DNA of 64,000 nt from UBA11524 sp963617205. Lineage in GTDB: Bacteria; Bacillota; Clostridia; Christensenellales; Aristaeellaceae. The stretch covers positions 1-64,000 of the forward strand of contig CAVEOA010000005.1 of assembly GCA_963617205.1 (NCBI GenBank), given 5' to 3'. The notes beneath the pieces were generated by a model. The model was not told where the DNA came from. It did no database searches and was given only the letters and a program-made list of their open reading frames with translations. Made by a program: the position numbers and the translations under genes. Positions 49,981 to 58,865 of this stretch are shown here, piece after piece. Each line of letters begins with the position of its first letter. Positions within the stretch are counted from its first letter, which is position 1.

Positions 49981-52296
49981 ATGATGGAGAACCTGGCGCC
50001 GGCTGGCAACCGAGAAGCCCTTGACCGGGCTGTTGCCGGCGGTGCAGACGCGGTTTATCTGGGCTACGCGGCTTATTCGGCGCGTGCGGGCGCGGGCAAT
50101 TTTGACGAACCGGCGCTGCGCGAGGCAATCGCATTTGCGCATCTGCATCATGTGCGCGTCTACGTGACGGTCAACACGCTCATCAAGGACGGCGAGCTGT
50201 CCGGCGTGCTGGAGGTGCTGCGGCTGCTGAATGAGCTGCGTGCGGATGCCGTGCTCGTGCAGGATCTCGGCGTGGTGTCAATGGCGCGGGCGTGCTTTCC
50301 TGATTTGCCGGTGCATGCCAGCACGCAGATGGCTATCCATAACGCATCTGGCGTGCGCTTCTGCAAACAGATGGGCATGACGCGCGTCGTCCTTGCACGG
50401 GAATGCAGATTGAGCGAAATCAAGCTGGCAGCGGCGGAAGGACTTGAAATTGAGGTGTTCAGCCACGGGGCGCAGTGCGTATCCGTCAGCGGCGAGTGCC
50501 TGTTTTCCTCTGTTGTCGGGGGAAGAAGCGGCAATCGCGGACGATGCGCTCAGCCCTGCCGATTGCAGTACGTTTACCGCGGCAAGACGGCTGCATGGCT
50601 GTCGCTGCGCGATGTCTGCCTGCGCAGCGATCTGCCGGAGCTCTTTGATGCCGGCGTTGCTTCGCTGAAAATCGAGGGTCGGCTCAAGCGCCCTGAATAT
50701 GTGGCGACGGTCGCAAACAGCTACCGGAACGCAATAGACGCCCTCGAAAACGGCAGCTTCACCCGTGCGGACGCAGCGGAAATGGAAGGATTGCGGCAAA
50801 TTTTCTCGCGCGGCGGCTTTATGCGCGGCTATGCGATGGGCGCGGAGGACGCAGGCGTGATTGACCAGACACGCGTCAGCCACGGCGGCATTGAAATCGG
50901 CAAGGTTGAGTTGGTCGCAGGGAACATGGCGCGCGTCCGGCTGACGAAGGAGCTCAATGACGGCGATGGACTGCAAATCCGCATGGAACGCGGCGACGCG
51001 GAGATGATTTACGCTGGACATGACGCAGCAGCAGGGGAGATTGCTGTCGTACGACTTCGTCCGGACATTCACGCGCAGAAGGGCGACGCGGTTGTGCGCC
51101 TGACGAGTGCGAAGCAGCTTGCCTGGGCAAACAGCCTGATTACCCCCAAAATCAAGGTGCTGATGACGCTGACGGCGCAGCCCGGCGAACAGATGCGGCT
51201 GACGATGACGGATGGCGAATCGACCGTGACTGTCACGGGCGATGAAACGCAGACGGCAAGCAAGCGTGCAATGAGCCGTGAGGACGCCGAGCGGAGCCTG
51301 TCAAAGCTCAATGATACGCCGTTTGTGCTGGATTCGCTGACCGTGCAGTCCGAAAATGCGTTTGTGCCCGTGTCGGCGCTGAATCAGCTTCGGCGCGAGG
51401 CGTGCGAACAGCTGATATCAGCACGGATTGCAGCCTTTGAGCGCCATGACCATGCGGAATTGCCGCTCAAGCCGCTGGAGCTGTCGGAAAATCAGCCGGC
51501 GCCGGACATGGTAATTGTCCGGACGAAGGAGCAGGCAGACGCAATGCAGGGCATGAATGCGCGCCTTGTGTGGTATCCGGAGGACTTCCGGATGGACAGC
51601 CTCGAGGACAACCTGAACGTCATGCCGGACGGCGTCTGGCTGCAAATGCCGACCGTCTGTGAGGAAAAGACGCTGCAGGCGCTGCACGCATTTGCCCATG
51701 CGCACGCGGACAAAATCGGCGGCGTTGTGCTGGGCAGCGTGGGGCAGCTGGGGCTTAAATGGCGCGTGCCGATTGCAGCCGGCAGCGGCATTCCGGTCAT
51801 GAACCGGCGGACAATGGCGATGCTGCTGGAAGGGGGCTGCCGCTTTGTGACGGCAAGCAGCGAGCTGTCCGGCGCGGAGCTGCGGACGCTGCTGCAGGGG
51901 AATCCACCGGCGGTTGTGCCGGCATACGGCAGGGAACAGCTGATGCTGCTGCACCATTGCCCTGCGCGAACCTATTTGGGGCTTCAGGCGAAGCATGAAA
52001 GCTGCAAATTGTGCGATGTCGGCGCTCAGGAGGCGCTGGCAGGCACGTCGCTGACCGACCGGCGCGGCGCAGTGTATCCCTTGCTGCGCCAGCGGCTGCC
52101 GGAAGGGTGTCTTGTCCGGCTGATGAACAATCTGCCGACAACGAACATCGAGCGTGCACGCAGGAGCGGCTATGCATGGCTGTGCGCGCTGTCAACGGAA
52201 AATGCGGATGAAACGCGCCTGGTGAAACGGGCGCTTGAGGGTGAATCTATCGAACTGTCGGGCACGGCAAATCACTGGAACCGGCCTGTGGAGTAA
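49981..52296 (+). CDS. Peptidase U32 family protein
   Basis: Seven hundred and seventy-one residues from ATG 49981 (site AAGGAGGAG) to TAA 52294-52296. The U32 domain covers residues 1-300: MENLAPAGNREALDRAVAGG, ADAVYLGYAAYSAR, LPVHASTQMAIHNASGVRFC, and the signature region EVFSHGAQCVSVSGECLFSS with GRCAQPCRLQY. A DUF3656-like middle and a C-terminal Cys group (CKLCDVGA) follow. Members include collagenase-like proteases and RNA-modification enzymes such as RlhA (23S rRNA hydroxylation). The long form and Cys residues fit the RlhA-like branch, by inference. mutS2 follows by 20 bp. Confidence 0.9.
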   Translation: MMENLAPAGNREALDRAVAGGADAVYLGYAAYSARAGAGNFDEPALREAIAFAHLHHVRVYVTVNTLIKDGELSGVLEVLRLLNELRADAVLVQDLGVVSMARACFPDLPVHASTQMAIHNASGVRFCKQMGMTRVVLARECRLSEIKLAAAEGLEIEVFSHGAQCVSVSGECLFSSVVGGRSGNRGRCAQPCRLQYVYRGKTAAWLSLRDVCLRSDLPELFDAGVASLKIEGRLKRPEYVATVANSYRNAIDALENGSFTRADAAEMEGLRQIFSRGGFMRGYAMGAEDAGVIDQTRVSHGGIEIGKVELVAGNMARVRLTKELNDGDGLQIRMERGDAEMIYAGHDAAAGEIAVVRLRPDIHAQKGDAVVRLTSAKQLAWANSLITPKIKVLMTLTAQPGEQMRLTMTDGESTVTVTGDETQTASKRAMSREDAERSLSKLNDTPFVLDSLTVQSENAFVPVSALNQLRREACEQLISARIAAFERHDHAELPLKPLELSENQPAPDMVIVRTKEQADAMQGMNARLVWYPEDFRMDSLEDNLNVMPDGVWLQMPTVCEEKTLQALHAFAHAHADKIGGVVLGSVGQLGLKWRVPIAAGSGIPVMNRRTMAMLLEGGCRFVTASSELSGAELRTLLQGNPPAVVPAYGREQLMLLHHCPARTYLGLQAKHESCKLCDVGAQEALAGTSLTDRRGAVYPLLRQRLPEGCLVRLMNNLPTTNIERARRSGYAWLCALSTENADETRLVKRALEGESIELSGTANHWNRPVE

Positions 52297-52316
52297 GTAT
52301 ATAGGGGACGAAACGA

Positions 52317-54677
52317 ATGATTAAGGAACGAACGCTGCGGGTGCTTGAATTTACCAAGATTCGCGACCGTCTGGCAGGAAAGGCGCTGACGGATATGGGC
52401 AGGGAACGCTGCGAAGCGTTGACGCCGTCGGACAACCTGCAGGAAATCCTCCGGATGCAGGCGGAGACCGAGGAAGCGACCGTCATCGTGCAATACATCG
52501 GCGGTTCGCCGCTCATCCCGTTCACGGACGTGCGAAAAAGTCTGTCGCTGGCGGAAAAGGGCGCGACCCTCTCCCCCAAGGCGCTTCTTGAGATTGCGGC
52601 GCTGCTTCAGGCGGCGAGGACGGCGCGGAAGGCACTGGATACGGAGCGCGAAAATACGCCGATGCTCAAGGCGCTTGCTCAGCATCTGTCCACGCTGCGC
52701 AATGTCGAGCAGGACATCACCGATGCCATCATTTCCGAGGACGAAATCGCCGACCGCGCATCGAATGAGCTGGCGAACATCCGCCGTCACCTGCGCGGTG
52801 CAAACGACCGGATTAAGGAAAAGCTGAATCAGATGATCCACAATGCCTCCCTTCAGAAGTGCCTGCAGGATCCGCTGATTACCATGCGCAACGACCGCTA
52901 TTGCCTGCCTGTCAAGGCGGAATACCGCAGCAGCGTGCCGGGGCTGGTGCATGACCAGTCCTCTTCCGGCGCGACGCTCTTCATTGAACCGATGGCGGCA
53001 GTGGAAATGGGCAATGAGCTCAAGACGTGGGCGGCGAAGGAACGCCAGGAGATTGAACGCATCCTGTCAGCTTTGTCGGCGGAAGTCGCGCCGTATGCCG
53101 ATTCGCTCCGTGAAACGGTGGAAACGCTGGCGGAGCTGGACTTCATCTTCGCGAAGGGCTTGTTGTCGCGGGAGATGAACGCTGTTTCGCCCAAGCTCAA
53201 TCAAAACGGCTACCTGAATATAATCCGCGGTCGTCATCCGCTGCTTGATCCGGAGAAGGTCGTGCCGTCCAACCTGTGGATGGGCAAGGATTTCACGAGC
53301 CTGATTATCACCGGTCCGAACACGGGCGGCAAGACGGTCACGCTCAAGACGGTCGGACTGCTGACGCTCATGGCGCAGGCTGGCTTGCAGGTGCCGGCGG
53401 ATCTCGGCACGGAGCTGGCGGTGTTCACGCAGGTGTTTGCCGATATCGGCGATGAGCAGTCCATCGAGCAGAGCCTGTCAACGTTCTCAGGGCACATGAC
53501 GACGATTGTGTCCATCATGCATGAAGTGACGCCGTCTGACCTCGTCCTGTTCGACGAGCTGGGCGCAGGCACCGACCCGACTGAGGGCGCAGCGCTGGCG
53601 CAGGCAATCCTGCAGCGGCTGCTCAACATTCATGTGCGGACGCTGGCAACGACGCATTACAGCGAATTGAAGGCGTTTGCGCTGTCAACGCGAGGCGTCG
53701 AAAATGCATCGGTTGAGTTCGATGTCGAGACGCTCCGCCCAACGTATCGCCTGTCCATCGGCGTGCCGGGCAAATCGAATGCGTTTGAAATCAGCCGGCG
53801 TCTCGGCCTGCCGGAAAACCTGATTGACGATGCGAAGAAGCTGCTGTCAACCGACTCCGTGCGCTTTGAGGATGTCATCGCGAATGCGGAGTACCATCGG
53901 CAGGTGGCAGAGCGTGAGCGCGAAATTGCCCGTCAGGCGAGCATCGAGACGGTCAAGCTGCGCGATGAGGCGGAGAAGCTTCGCAGGCAGATGGAGGATC
54001 AGCGCGAAAACACGCTTAAAAAGGCGAAGGCGGATGCACGCCGCATCATGGAGGACACGCGCCGCGAGTCGGAAAGCATCATTGCCGACCTCAAGCGCAT
54101 GAAGAAGGAACAGCAGAATCCGGATGCGCAGATTAACGCGGTTCGCAAGCGTATTGAAGGCAATGTCGATCAGCTGTCCGAGGGGCTGCTGGAGAAGGTC
54201 GATACGGGATTGCCGCCCAAGGAGGTTCACAAGGGCGACACGGTTGATATCCTGACCATCGGCAGTCAGGGCACCGTGCTTGGTCCGGTGAACGCGAAGG
54301 GCGAGGTCGAGGTGCAGGCAGGCATCCTGAAGCTCAAGGTCAACATCACGCAGCTGCGGCTCGTGAAGCAGGAAAAACCCAAGCAGAAGGTCAGCACGGT
54401 GCACGTTAAGACCGGCGCGATGGAGAGAACTGTCCGCATGGAGTGCGATGTGCGCGGCATGACGCTCGATGAAGCCATCATGACGGTTGATCAGTATCTG
54501 GATCAGGCGGTGCTGGCCGGCATGGGCGAAGTCAGCATCATTCACGGCAAAGGAACGGGCGTGCTGAGAAGCGGCATTACGCAGCATTTGCGCCATCATC
54601 CGCATGTCGAAAGCAGCCGCCTTGGCGTCTACGGCGAGGGCGAAACCGGCGTGACGATTGTCACGCTGAAGCACTGA
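52317..54677 (+). CDS. mutS2: MutS2 family ATPase/endonuclease
   Basis: Seven hundred and eighty-six residues from ATG 52317 to TGA 54675-54677. Domain order: helical core, ATPase with Walker A GPNTGGKTVTLKTVGLLTLM near residue 330 and Walker B LVLFDELGAGTDPTEGA, a long coiled coil, KOW-like barrel (GDTVDILTIGSQGTVLGPVN) and a C-terminal Smr nuclease domain (CDVRGMTLDEAIMTVDQYLD, then HGKGTGVLRSGI). It lacks MutS mismatch-recognition domains. MutS2 suppresses recombination and in some Bacillota acts on collided ribosomes. Confidence 0.97.
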   Translation: MIKERTLRVLEFTKIRDRLAGKALTDMGRERCEALTPSDNLQEILRMQAETEEATVIVQYIGGSPLIPFTDVRKSLSLAEKGATLSPKALLEIAALLQAARTARKALDTERENTPMLKALAQHLSTLRNVEQDITDAIISEDEIADRASNELANIRRHLRGANDRIKEKLNQMIHNASLQKCLQDPLITMRNDRYCLPVKAEYRSSVPGLVHDQSSSGATLFIEPMAAVEMGNELKTWAAKERQEIERILSALSAEVAPYADSLRETVETLAELDFIFAKGLLSREMNAVSPKLNQNGYLNIIRGRHPLLDPEKVVPSNLWMGKDFTSLIITGPNTGGKTVTLKTVGLLTLMAQAGLQVPADLGTELAVFTQVFADIGDEQSIEQSLSTFSGHMTTIVSIMHEVTPSDLVLFDELGAGTDPTEGAALAQAILQRLLNIHVRTLATTHYSELKAFALSTRGVENASVEFDVETLRPTYRLSIGVPGKSNAFEISRRLGLPENLIDDAKKLLSTDSVRFEDVIANAEYHRQVAEREREIARQASIETVKLRDEAEKLRRQMEDQRENTLKKAKADARRIMEDTRRESESIIADLKRMKKEQQNPDAQINAVRKRIEGNVDQLSEGLLEKVDTGLPPKEVHKGDTVDILTIGSQGTVLGPVNAKGEVEVQAGILKLKVNITQLRLVKQEKPKQKVSTVHVKTGAMERTVRMECDVRGMTLDEAIMTVDQYLDQAVLAGMGEVSIIHGKGTGVLRSGITQHLRHHPHVESSRLGVYGEGETGVTIVTLKH

Positions 54678-54695
54678 TATTAGGAGAGATAAACA

Positions 54696-55406
54696 ATGAA
54701 GGATAAGCCGTATATTTTGGTCGTGGATGACGACCCCAACATTGCGCATTTGGAGCAGCTGTATCTGGAAAAGGCAGGCTATGAGGTCAAGGTCGTTAAC
54801 CGCGGCGATGATGCCATGACGGAATTTCGACGGATGCCGCCTGACCTGATGCTGCTGGACGTGATGATGCCCGGCATGGACGGCTGGCAGGTGCTCAAGG
54901 CAATCCGCAAATCCTCCAACCTGCCGATTATCATGGTCACGGCGCGAGACGAGACGTTTGACAAGGTGCTCGGGCTGGAGCTCGGCGCGGATGACTATAT
55001 CACGAAGCCGTTCGACAGCAAGGAGATGGCGGCGCGCGTCAAGGCGGTGCTCCGCAGAACCATGGAGCAGAGCACGGAGGAGGAGCAGTCCGCAGAGGAT
55101 GATACGCTGACCTTCCCCGGGCTGTCGGTCAGCCTGACGCGCTACGAGGTCTTCTACGAGGGCAAGAAGCTTGAAATGCCGCCGAAGGAGCTGGAGGTGC
55201 TGTACTTCCTGGCAAGCCACGTCAACCAGCTCTTCACGCGTGGGCAGCTGCTCGACCAGGTCTGGGGCTTTCAGGTGGAGGTCGAGAGCCGCACGGTGGA
55301 CGTGCATGTCAAGCGCCTGCGCGACAAGCTCGTTGACTGCGAGAAGTATGGCTGGCGTATCCAGACCATCTGGGGACGCGGCTACAAGTTTGAGGTCATC
55401 AAATAA
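54696..55406 (+). CDS. OmpR/PhoB-type response regulator
   Basis: Two hundred and thirty-six residues from ATG 54696 (site AGGAGAG) to TAA 55404-55406. Receiver domain: acidic pocket Asp11-Asp13, phospho-acceptor Asp55 in LMLLDVMMPGMDGW, and Lys in YITKPFDSKE. The C-terminal winged helix-turn-helix reads LEMPPKELEVLYFLASHVNQ, VWGFQVEVESRTVDVHVKRL, IQTIWGRGYKFE. The kinase gene follows by 12 bp. The regulated genes are unknown. Confidence 0.96.
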   Translation: MKDKPYILVVDDDPNIAHLEQLYLEKAGYEVKVVNRGDDAMTEFRRMPPDLMLLDVMMPGMDGWQVLKAIRKSSNLPIIMVTARDETFDKVLGLELGADDYITKPFDSKEMAARVKAVLRRTMEQSTEEEQSAEDDTLTFPGLSVSLTRYEVFYEGKKLEMPPKELEVLYFLASHVNQLFTRGQLLDQVWGFQVEVESRTVDVHVKRLRDKLVDCEKYGWRIQTIWGRGYKFEVIK

Positions 55407-55418
55407 GGAGCGAAAAAC

Positions 55419-56897
55419 GTGTTTGGGCGGATTATGGCGTTGGTCGTGGCGGTGGTGCTTCTGCTGACGGGCGTGCTGTCCGGCATCGGACTGTATACGA
55501 TGGTGAGCACGCAGACCGCCGCAAGGCAGGAGAGCCTTCGGGCGGAGGCGCGTGAGATTGCGTATCTGGCGAGCATGTACACCGGCAGCAGCAAGGTGAG
55601 CGGTATCGCCTCGGCATTTCTGGGCAGCACGGCGACAAACAGCGTCACGCTGAAGTATCTGCGCTGGAAGGCACAGACGGTCTATGAGGAATACGGCGCG
55701 TACATCGCCATTGTCGACCGGACAGGATCCATGATGGACAACATGGCGATGACGTACGAGACGAATCCGGATTTTGCCAAGACGCTCAATGGGAAGGATA
55801 TCTACAACGCGCTGCTGGAAATTCTCAGTGGAAACGAAATCAGCCTCCGCAATCAGGTTGACGGCAACTGGTATTTCACCATCGGCGTGCCGTTCGTATC
55901 GAATGGGCTGGTGCTCGGCGCGGTGTTCATGCAGACGCCTGCGCAGGAAATTGAGGTTCGCGCAGGCTCGCTGCTGCTGCCGGTGATTACCGTCGCGCTG
56001 GGGCTTTGCCTGATGGCGGGCGTGGTGCTGATGGTGTGCCTGCGGCGCATGCTCAAGCCGCTGACAACGCTGTCCGATGCGGCAATGGCGATGTCCGAGG
56101 GGGACTTCACGGTCCGTGCGCCGCAGCAGAAAAAATCCGCATGTGCGGAAATCGCGAAGCTGAGCGACTCCTTCAACAACATGGCGGAGAAGCTCTCGCA
56201 GCTCGAAAGCAGCCGCCGCGAGTTTGTCGCGAACGTGTCTCATGAGCTCAAGAGCCCGATTACCGCTATTTCCGGCTATATCGAGGGGATGCGTGACGGC
56301 ACCATCGGCGAGGAGGAGTACGGGCGCTATCTGACCATCGTGGCAGACGAAACGTCGCGCCTCAAGAACCTGATCGGCGACCTGCTTAAGCTTTCAAGGC
56401 TTGAACGGGACGATGCATCGCTGACGATGGGCGATTTTGACATCTGCGAGCTGCTCTCACGCGTGCTGATTCACCGCACGGGCGACCTGGAGAACAAGCG
56501 CATGGATGTCGAGTGTGACTTCGATCCGGAACCGTGCATGGTGCATGCGGATGAAGGCAAAATCGAACAGGTGGCGGTCAATTTGCTGGATAACGCCATC
56601 AAGTTCACGCCTGACGGCGGACAAATCCGCATGAGCGTGCGCGCAGACAACGGCATCTGCACGGTGATTGTGCAGGATAACGGAGTCGGCGTTACGGCGG
56701 AGGATCGTCCGCATATTTTTGAACGCTTCTATACGGCGGATAAGGCGCACACATCCGGCAAAGGGACCGGACTCGGTCTGAGCATCTGTCAGCGAATTAT
56801 CGAGATGCACGGGCAGAAGCTGGAGCTGATGGATACCGGCAGCGAGGACGGCGCAGCATTCATGTTCACGCTGGCGCTTTCGGAAAAGGGAAAATAA
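55419..56897 (+). CDS. Sensor histidine kinase
   Basis: Four hundred and ninety-two residues from GTG 55419 (site AAGGAGCG) to TAA 56895-56897. One membrane helix near the N-terminus (ALVVAVVLLLTGVLSGIGLY) and a second near residue 190 enclose an extracellular sensor domain of about 150 residues. HAMP (MLKPLTTLSDAAMAMSEGDF), dimerisation with phospho-acceptor His275 in FVANVSHELKSPITAISG, and ATPase boxes N (NLLDNAIKFTP), G1 (VQDNGVGV) and G2 (GKGTGLGLSI) are intact. It partners the regulator upstream; the signal is unknown. Confidence 0.96.
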   Translation: MFGRIMALVVAVVLLLTGVLSGIGLYTMVSTQTAARQESLRAEAREIAYLASMYTGSSKVSGIASAFLGSTATNSVTLKYLRWKAQTVYEEYGAYIAIVDRTGSMMDNMAMTYETNPDFAKTLNGKDIYNALLEILSGNEISLRNQVDGNWYFTIGVPFVSNGLVLGAVFMQTPAQEIEVRAGSLLLPVITVALGLCLMAGVVLMVCLRRMLKPLTTLSDAAMAMSEGDFTVRAPQQKKSACAEIAKLSDSFNNMAEKLSQLESSRREFVANVSHELKSPITAISGYIEGMRDGTIGEEEYGRYLTIVADETSRLKNLIGDLLKLSRLERDDASLTMGDFDICELLSRVLIHRTGDLENKRMDVECDFDPEPCMVHADEGKIEQVAVNLLDNAIKFTPDGGQIRMSVRADNGICTVIVQDNGVGVTAEDRPHIFERFYTADKAHTSGKGTGLGLSICQRIIEMHGQKLELMDTGSEDGAAFMFTLALSEKGK

Positions 56898-57040
56898 CCA
56901 TGAAGGGCGCTGATGCAACAGCGTCTTTTTTGCCGTATCGGCATGTTGATTCAAGCAGAAAATCAACGCGCATAAGCAGGAAAACCGCGTTTGCTGAACG
57001 AATATTCTAATGAACTCAATCCAAGGAGATGAGCTGATTC

Positions 57041-58372
57041 ATGATCACCCGTCAAGACGGCAGAACGCCCGATGCATGGCGCCCTGTCACGATTGAATCG
57101 AATTATATCAGGAATGCGGACGGCTCCTGTCTGGTGACTGTCGGCAACACGAAGGTCATCTGCACGGCCTCGGTGGAGGATGGCGTGCCTGCCTTCCTCA
57201 AGGGCAAGGATCAGGGCTGGGTGACGGCGGAATACGCCATGCTGCCCGCCTCGACCGGCAAACGCAAGAAGCGCGATGGCGTTTACCGTGACGGGCGCAA
57301 TGTTGAAATTTCGCGGCTGATTGGCAGATGCCTCCGTCACGCGGTTGACCTGACGGTGCTGGGCGAGCGTACCATCACGCTGGACTGCGACGTCCTTCAG
57401 GCAGATGGCGGTACGCGCACGGCAGCCATCACCGGCGCCATGGTCGCGCTGGTCGATGCGGTCAGCAAGCTCATCGATACCGGCAAGCTGCTTCGTTCGC
57501 CGATTGTTCATCAGGTTGCGGCGATTTCCGCAGGCATCGTCGATGATACGCCGTGTCTTGACCTGTGCTATGAAGAGGACAGCCGTGCGCAGGTGGACAT
57601 GAATGTCGTCATGAATGAAAAGGGCGAAATGGTGGAGCTTCAGGGCTCCGGCGAAGGACGCGCCTTCACGAGGGACGAGCTGAGCAAGCTGGTCACGCTT
57701 GCGCGCCACGAAATCCGCCTGCTGATGAAGATTCAGCGCAACGCCCTTGCAGAAGACAGCCGCCATCTGACGCCGAAGCCCACGCTGGTTGCAGCATCCT
57801 CCAATCCCAACAAGATTGCTGAGCTGCAAACGATTTTCGGCGATTATTATACCGTTGTTTCGATGGTCAACGCCGGCTTCAACGCGCCGATTGAGGAGAC
57901 GGCAACCACCTTTGCCGGAAATGCCGCGATCAAGGCGGAAACCGTCAGCGCGGCAACCGGCCTGCCGACCATCGCGGATGACAGCGGCTTGTCTGTGGAC
58001 ATCCTCGATGGCGAGCCGGGCGTGTACAGCGCACGCTATGCCATGATGGCAGGCGAGGGGAGCGGCGATGCGGCGAATAACGCGCTGCTGCTGCGCCGGA
58101 TGAAGGGTAAAAAGGCGCGCTCCTGCGCATTTGAGTGTGCGCTGGCGCTGAAGATTCCCGGACGCGACACGATTATTGCGGAAGGCTCCTGCCCCGGCGT
58201 GCTGCTGGAGGAGGAGCGCGGCAAGGGCGGCTTCGGCTATGATCCGCTGTTCCTCTATGAGCCGCTCAACAAGACGTTCGCCGAAATCACGGACAAGGAA
58301 AAGAACCAGATCAGCCATCGCGCCCGTGCATGCGCCAAAATGCTGGAAATCATGAAGGGGCTTAACGATTGA
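57041..58372 (+). CDS. rph-rdgB: Fused RNase PH and RdgB/HAM1 nucleotide pyrophosphatase
   Basis: Four hundred and forty-three residues from ATG 57041 to TGA 58370-58372. Residues 1-245 are RNase PH, which trims tRNA 3' ends with phosphate: ITRQDGRTPDAWRPVTIESN, ISRLIGRCLRHAVDL, DVLQADGGTRTAAITGA, VQGSGEGRAFTRDEL-type segment. Residues 248-443 are RdgB/HAM1, which hydrolyses dITP and XTP: TLVAASSNPNKIAELQTIFG, EETATTFAGNAAIKAE, PTIADDSGLSVDIL and GKGGFGYDPLFLYE. Both active sites look intact. The genes are adjacent or fused in several Bacillota. The start of yfcE overlaps the stop (TGATG). Confidence 0.95.
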   Translation: MITRQDGRTPDAWRPVTIESNYIRNADGSCLVTVGNTKVICTASVEDGVPAFLKGKDQGWVTAEYAMLPASTGKRKKRDGVYRDGRNVEISRLIGRCLRHAVDLTVLGERTITLDCDVLQADGGTRTAAITGAMVALVDAVSKLIDTGKLLRSPIVHQVAAISAGIVDDTPCLDLCYEEDSRAQVDMNVVMNEKGEMVELQGSGEGRAFTRDELSKLVTLARHEIRLLMKIQRNALAEDSRHLTPKPTLVAASSNPNKIAELQTIFGDYYTVVSMVNAGFNAPIEETATTFAGNAAIKAETVSAATGLPTIADDSGLSVDILDGEPGVYSARYAMMAGEGSGDAANNALLLRRMKGKKARSCAFECALALKIPGRDTIIAEGSCPGVLLEEERGKGGFGYDPLFLYEPLNKTFAEITDKEKNQISHRARACAKMLEIMKGLND

Positions 58373-58854
58373 TGAGGGCGCTTGTCTTTTCGGACATTCA
58401 CGGCGAGGACGGCACATTCCGCTGGATGCTGGAGCAGACGTGGCAGCAGATCGGTCGCATCGATGCGTATTTCTTTCTGGGCGACGGCATCGATGATTTT
58501 GAACGCTGCGAAGCATTCATCCGCAGCCATGATGAACAGGCTGTCATGCTGTCTGTGCGCGGCAACAACGACTTTTGTTGTCCGGATGCGCCGTATTGCC
58601 GCGTGACGGACTTCGGCGGCGTCCGGCTGTATCTGACGCATGGCCATTTGGAACGCGTCAAGCTCACACGGACGTTCCTCTACGAGCACGCTCGCGAGGA
58701 AAAGTGCGATATCGCGTTCTACGGTCATACGCACGAGCCGGACATGGTCACGGGTGTGCCGATGCTGGTCAATCCGGGCGCAGTCTGCCGTCAGCAGATG
58801 GCGCAGCTCGAGGTGGACAACGGCCGTCCGCGGGTCAGAATGCTTGTGTTTTGA
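58372..58854 (+). CDS. yfcE: YfcE-type metallophosphoesterase
   Basis: One hundred and sixty residues from ATG 58372, overlapping the previous stop, to TGA 58852-58854. Metal-binding motifs of calcineurin-like phosphoesterases are present: FSDIHGED, FFLGDGIDDFERCE, VRGNNDF, LTHGHLE and FYGHTHEPDM. Length matches the small YfcE/MJ0936 type with phosphodiesterase activity on model substrates; the natural substrate is unknown. nadE follows after 11 bp. Confidence 0.93.
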   Translation: MRALVFSDIHGEDGTFRWMLEQTWQQIGRIDAYFFLGDGIDDFERCEAFIRSHDEQAVMLSVRGNNDFCCPDAPYCRVTDFGGVRLYLTHGHLERVKLTRTFLYEHAREEKCDIAFYGHTHEPDMVTGVPMLVNPGAVCRQQMAQLEVDNGRPRVRMLVF

Positions 58855-58865
58855 GGAGGACGTGT

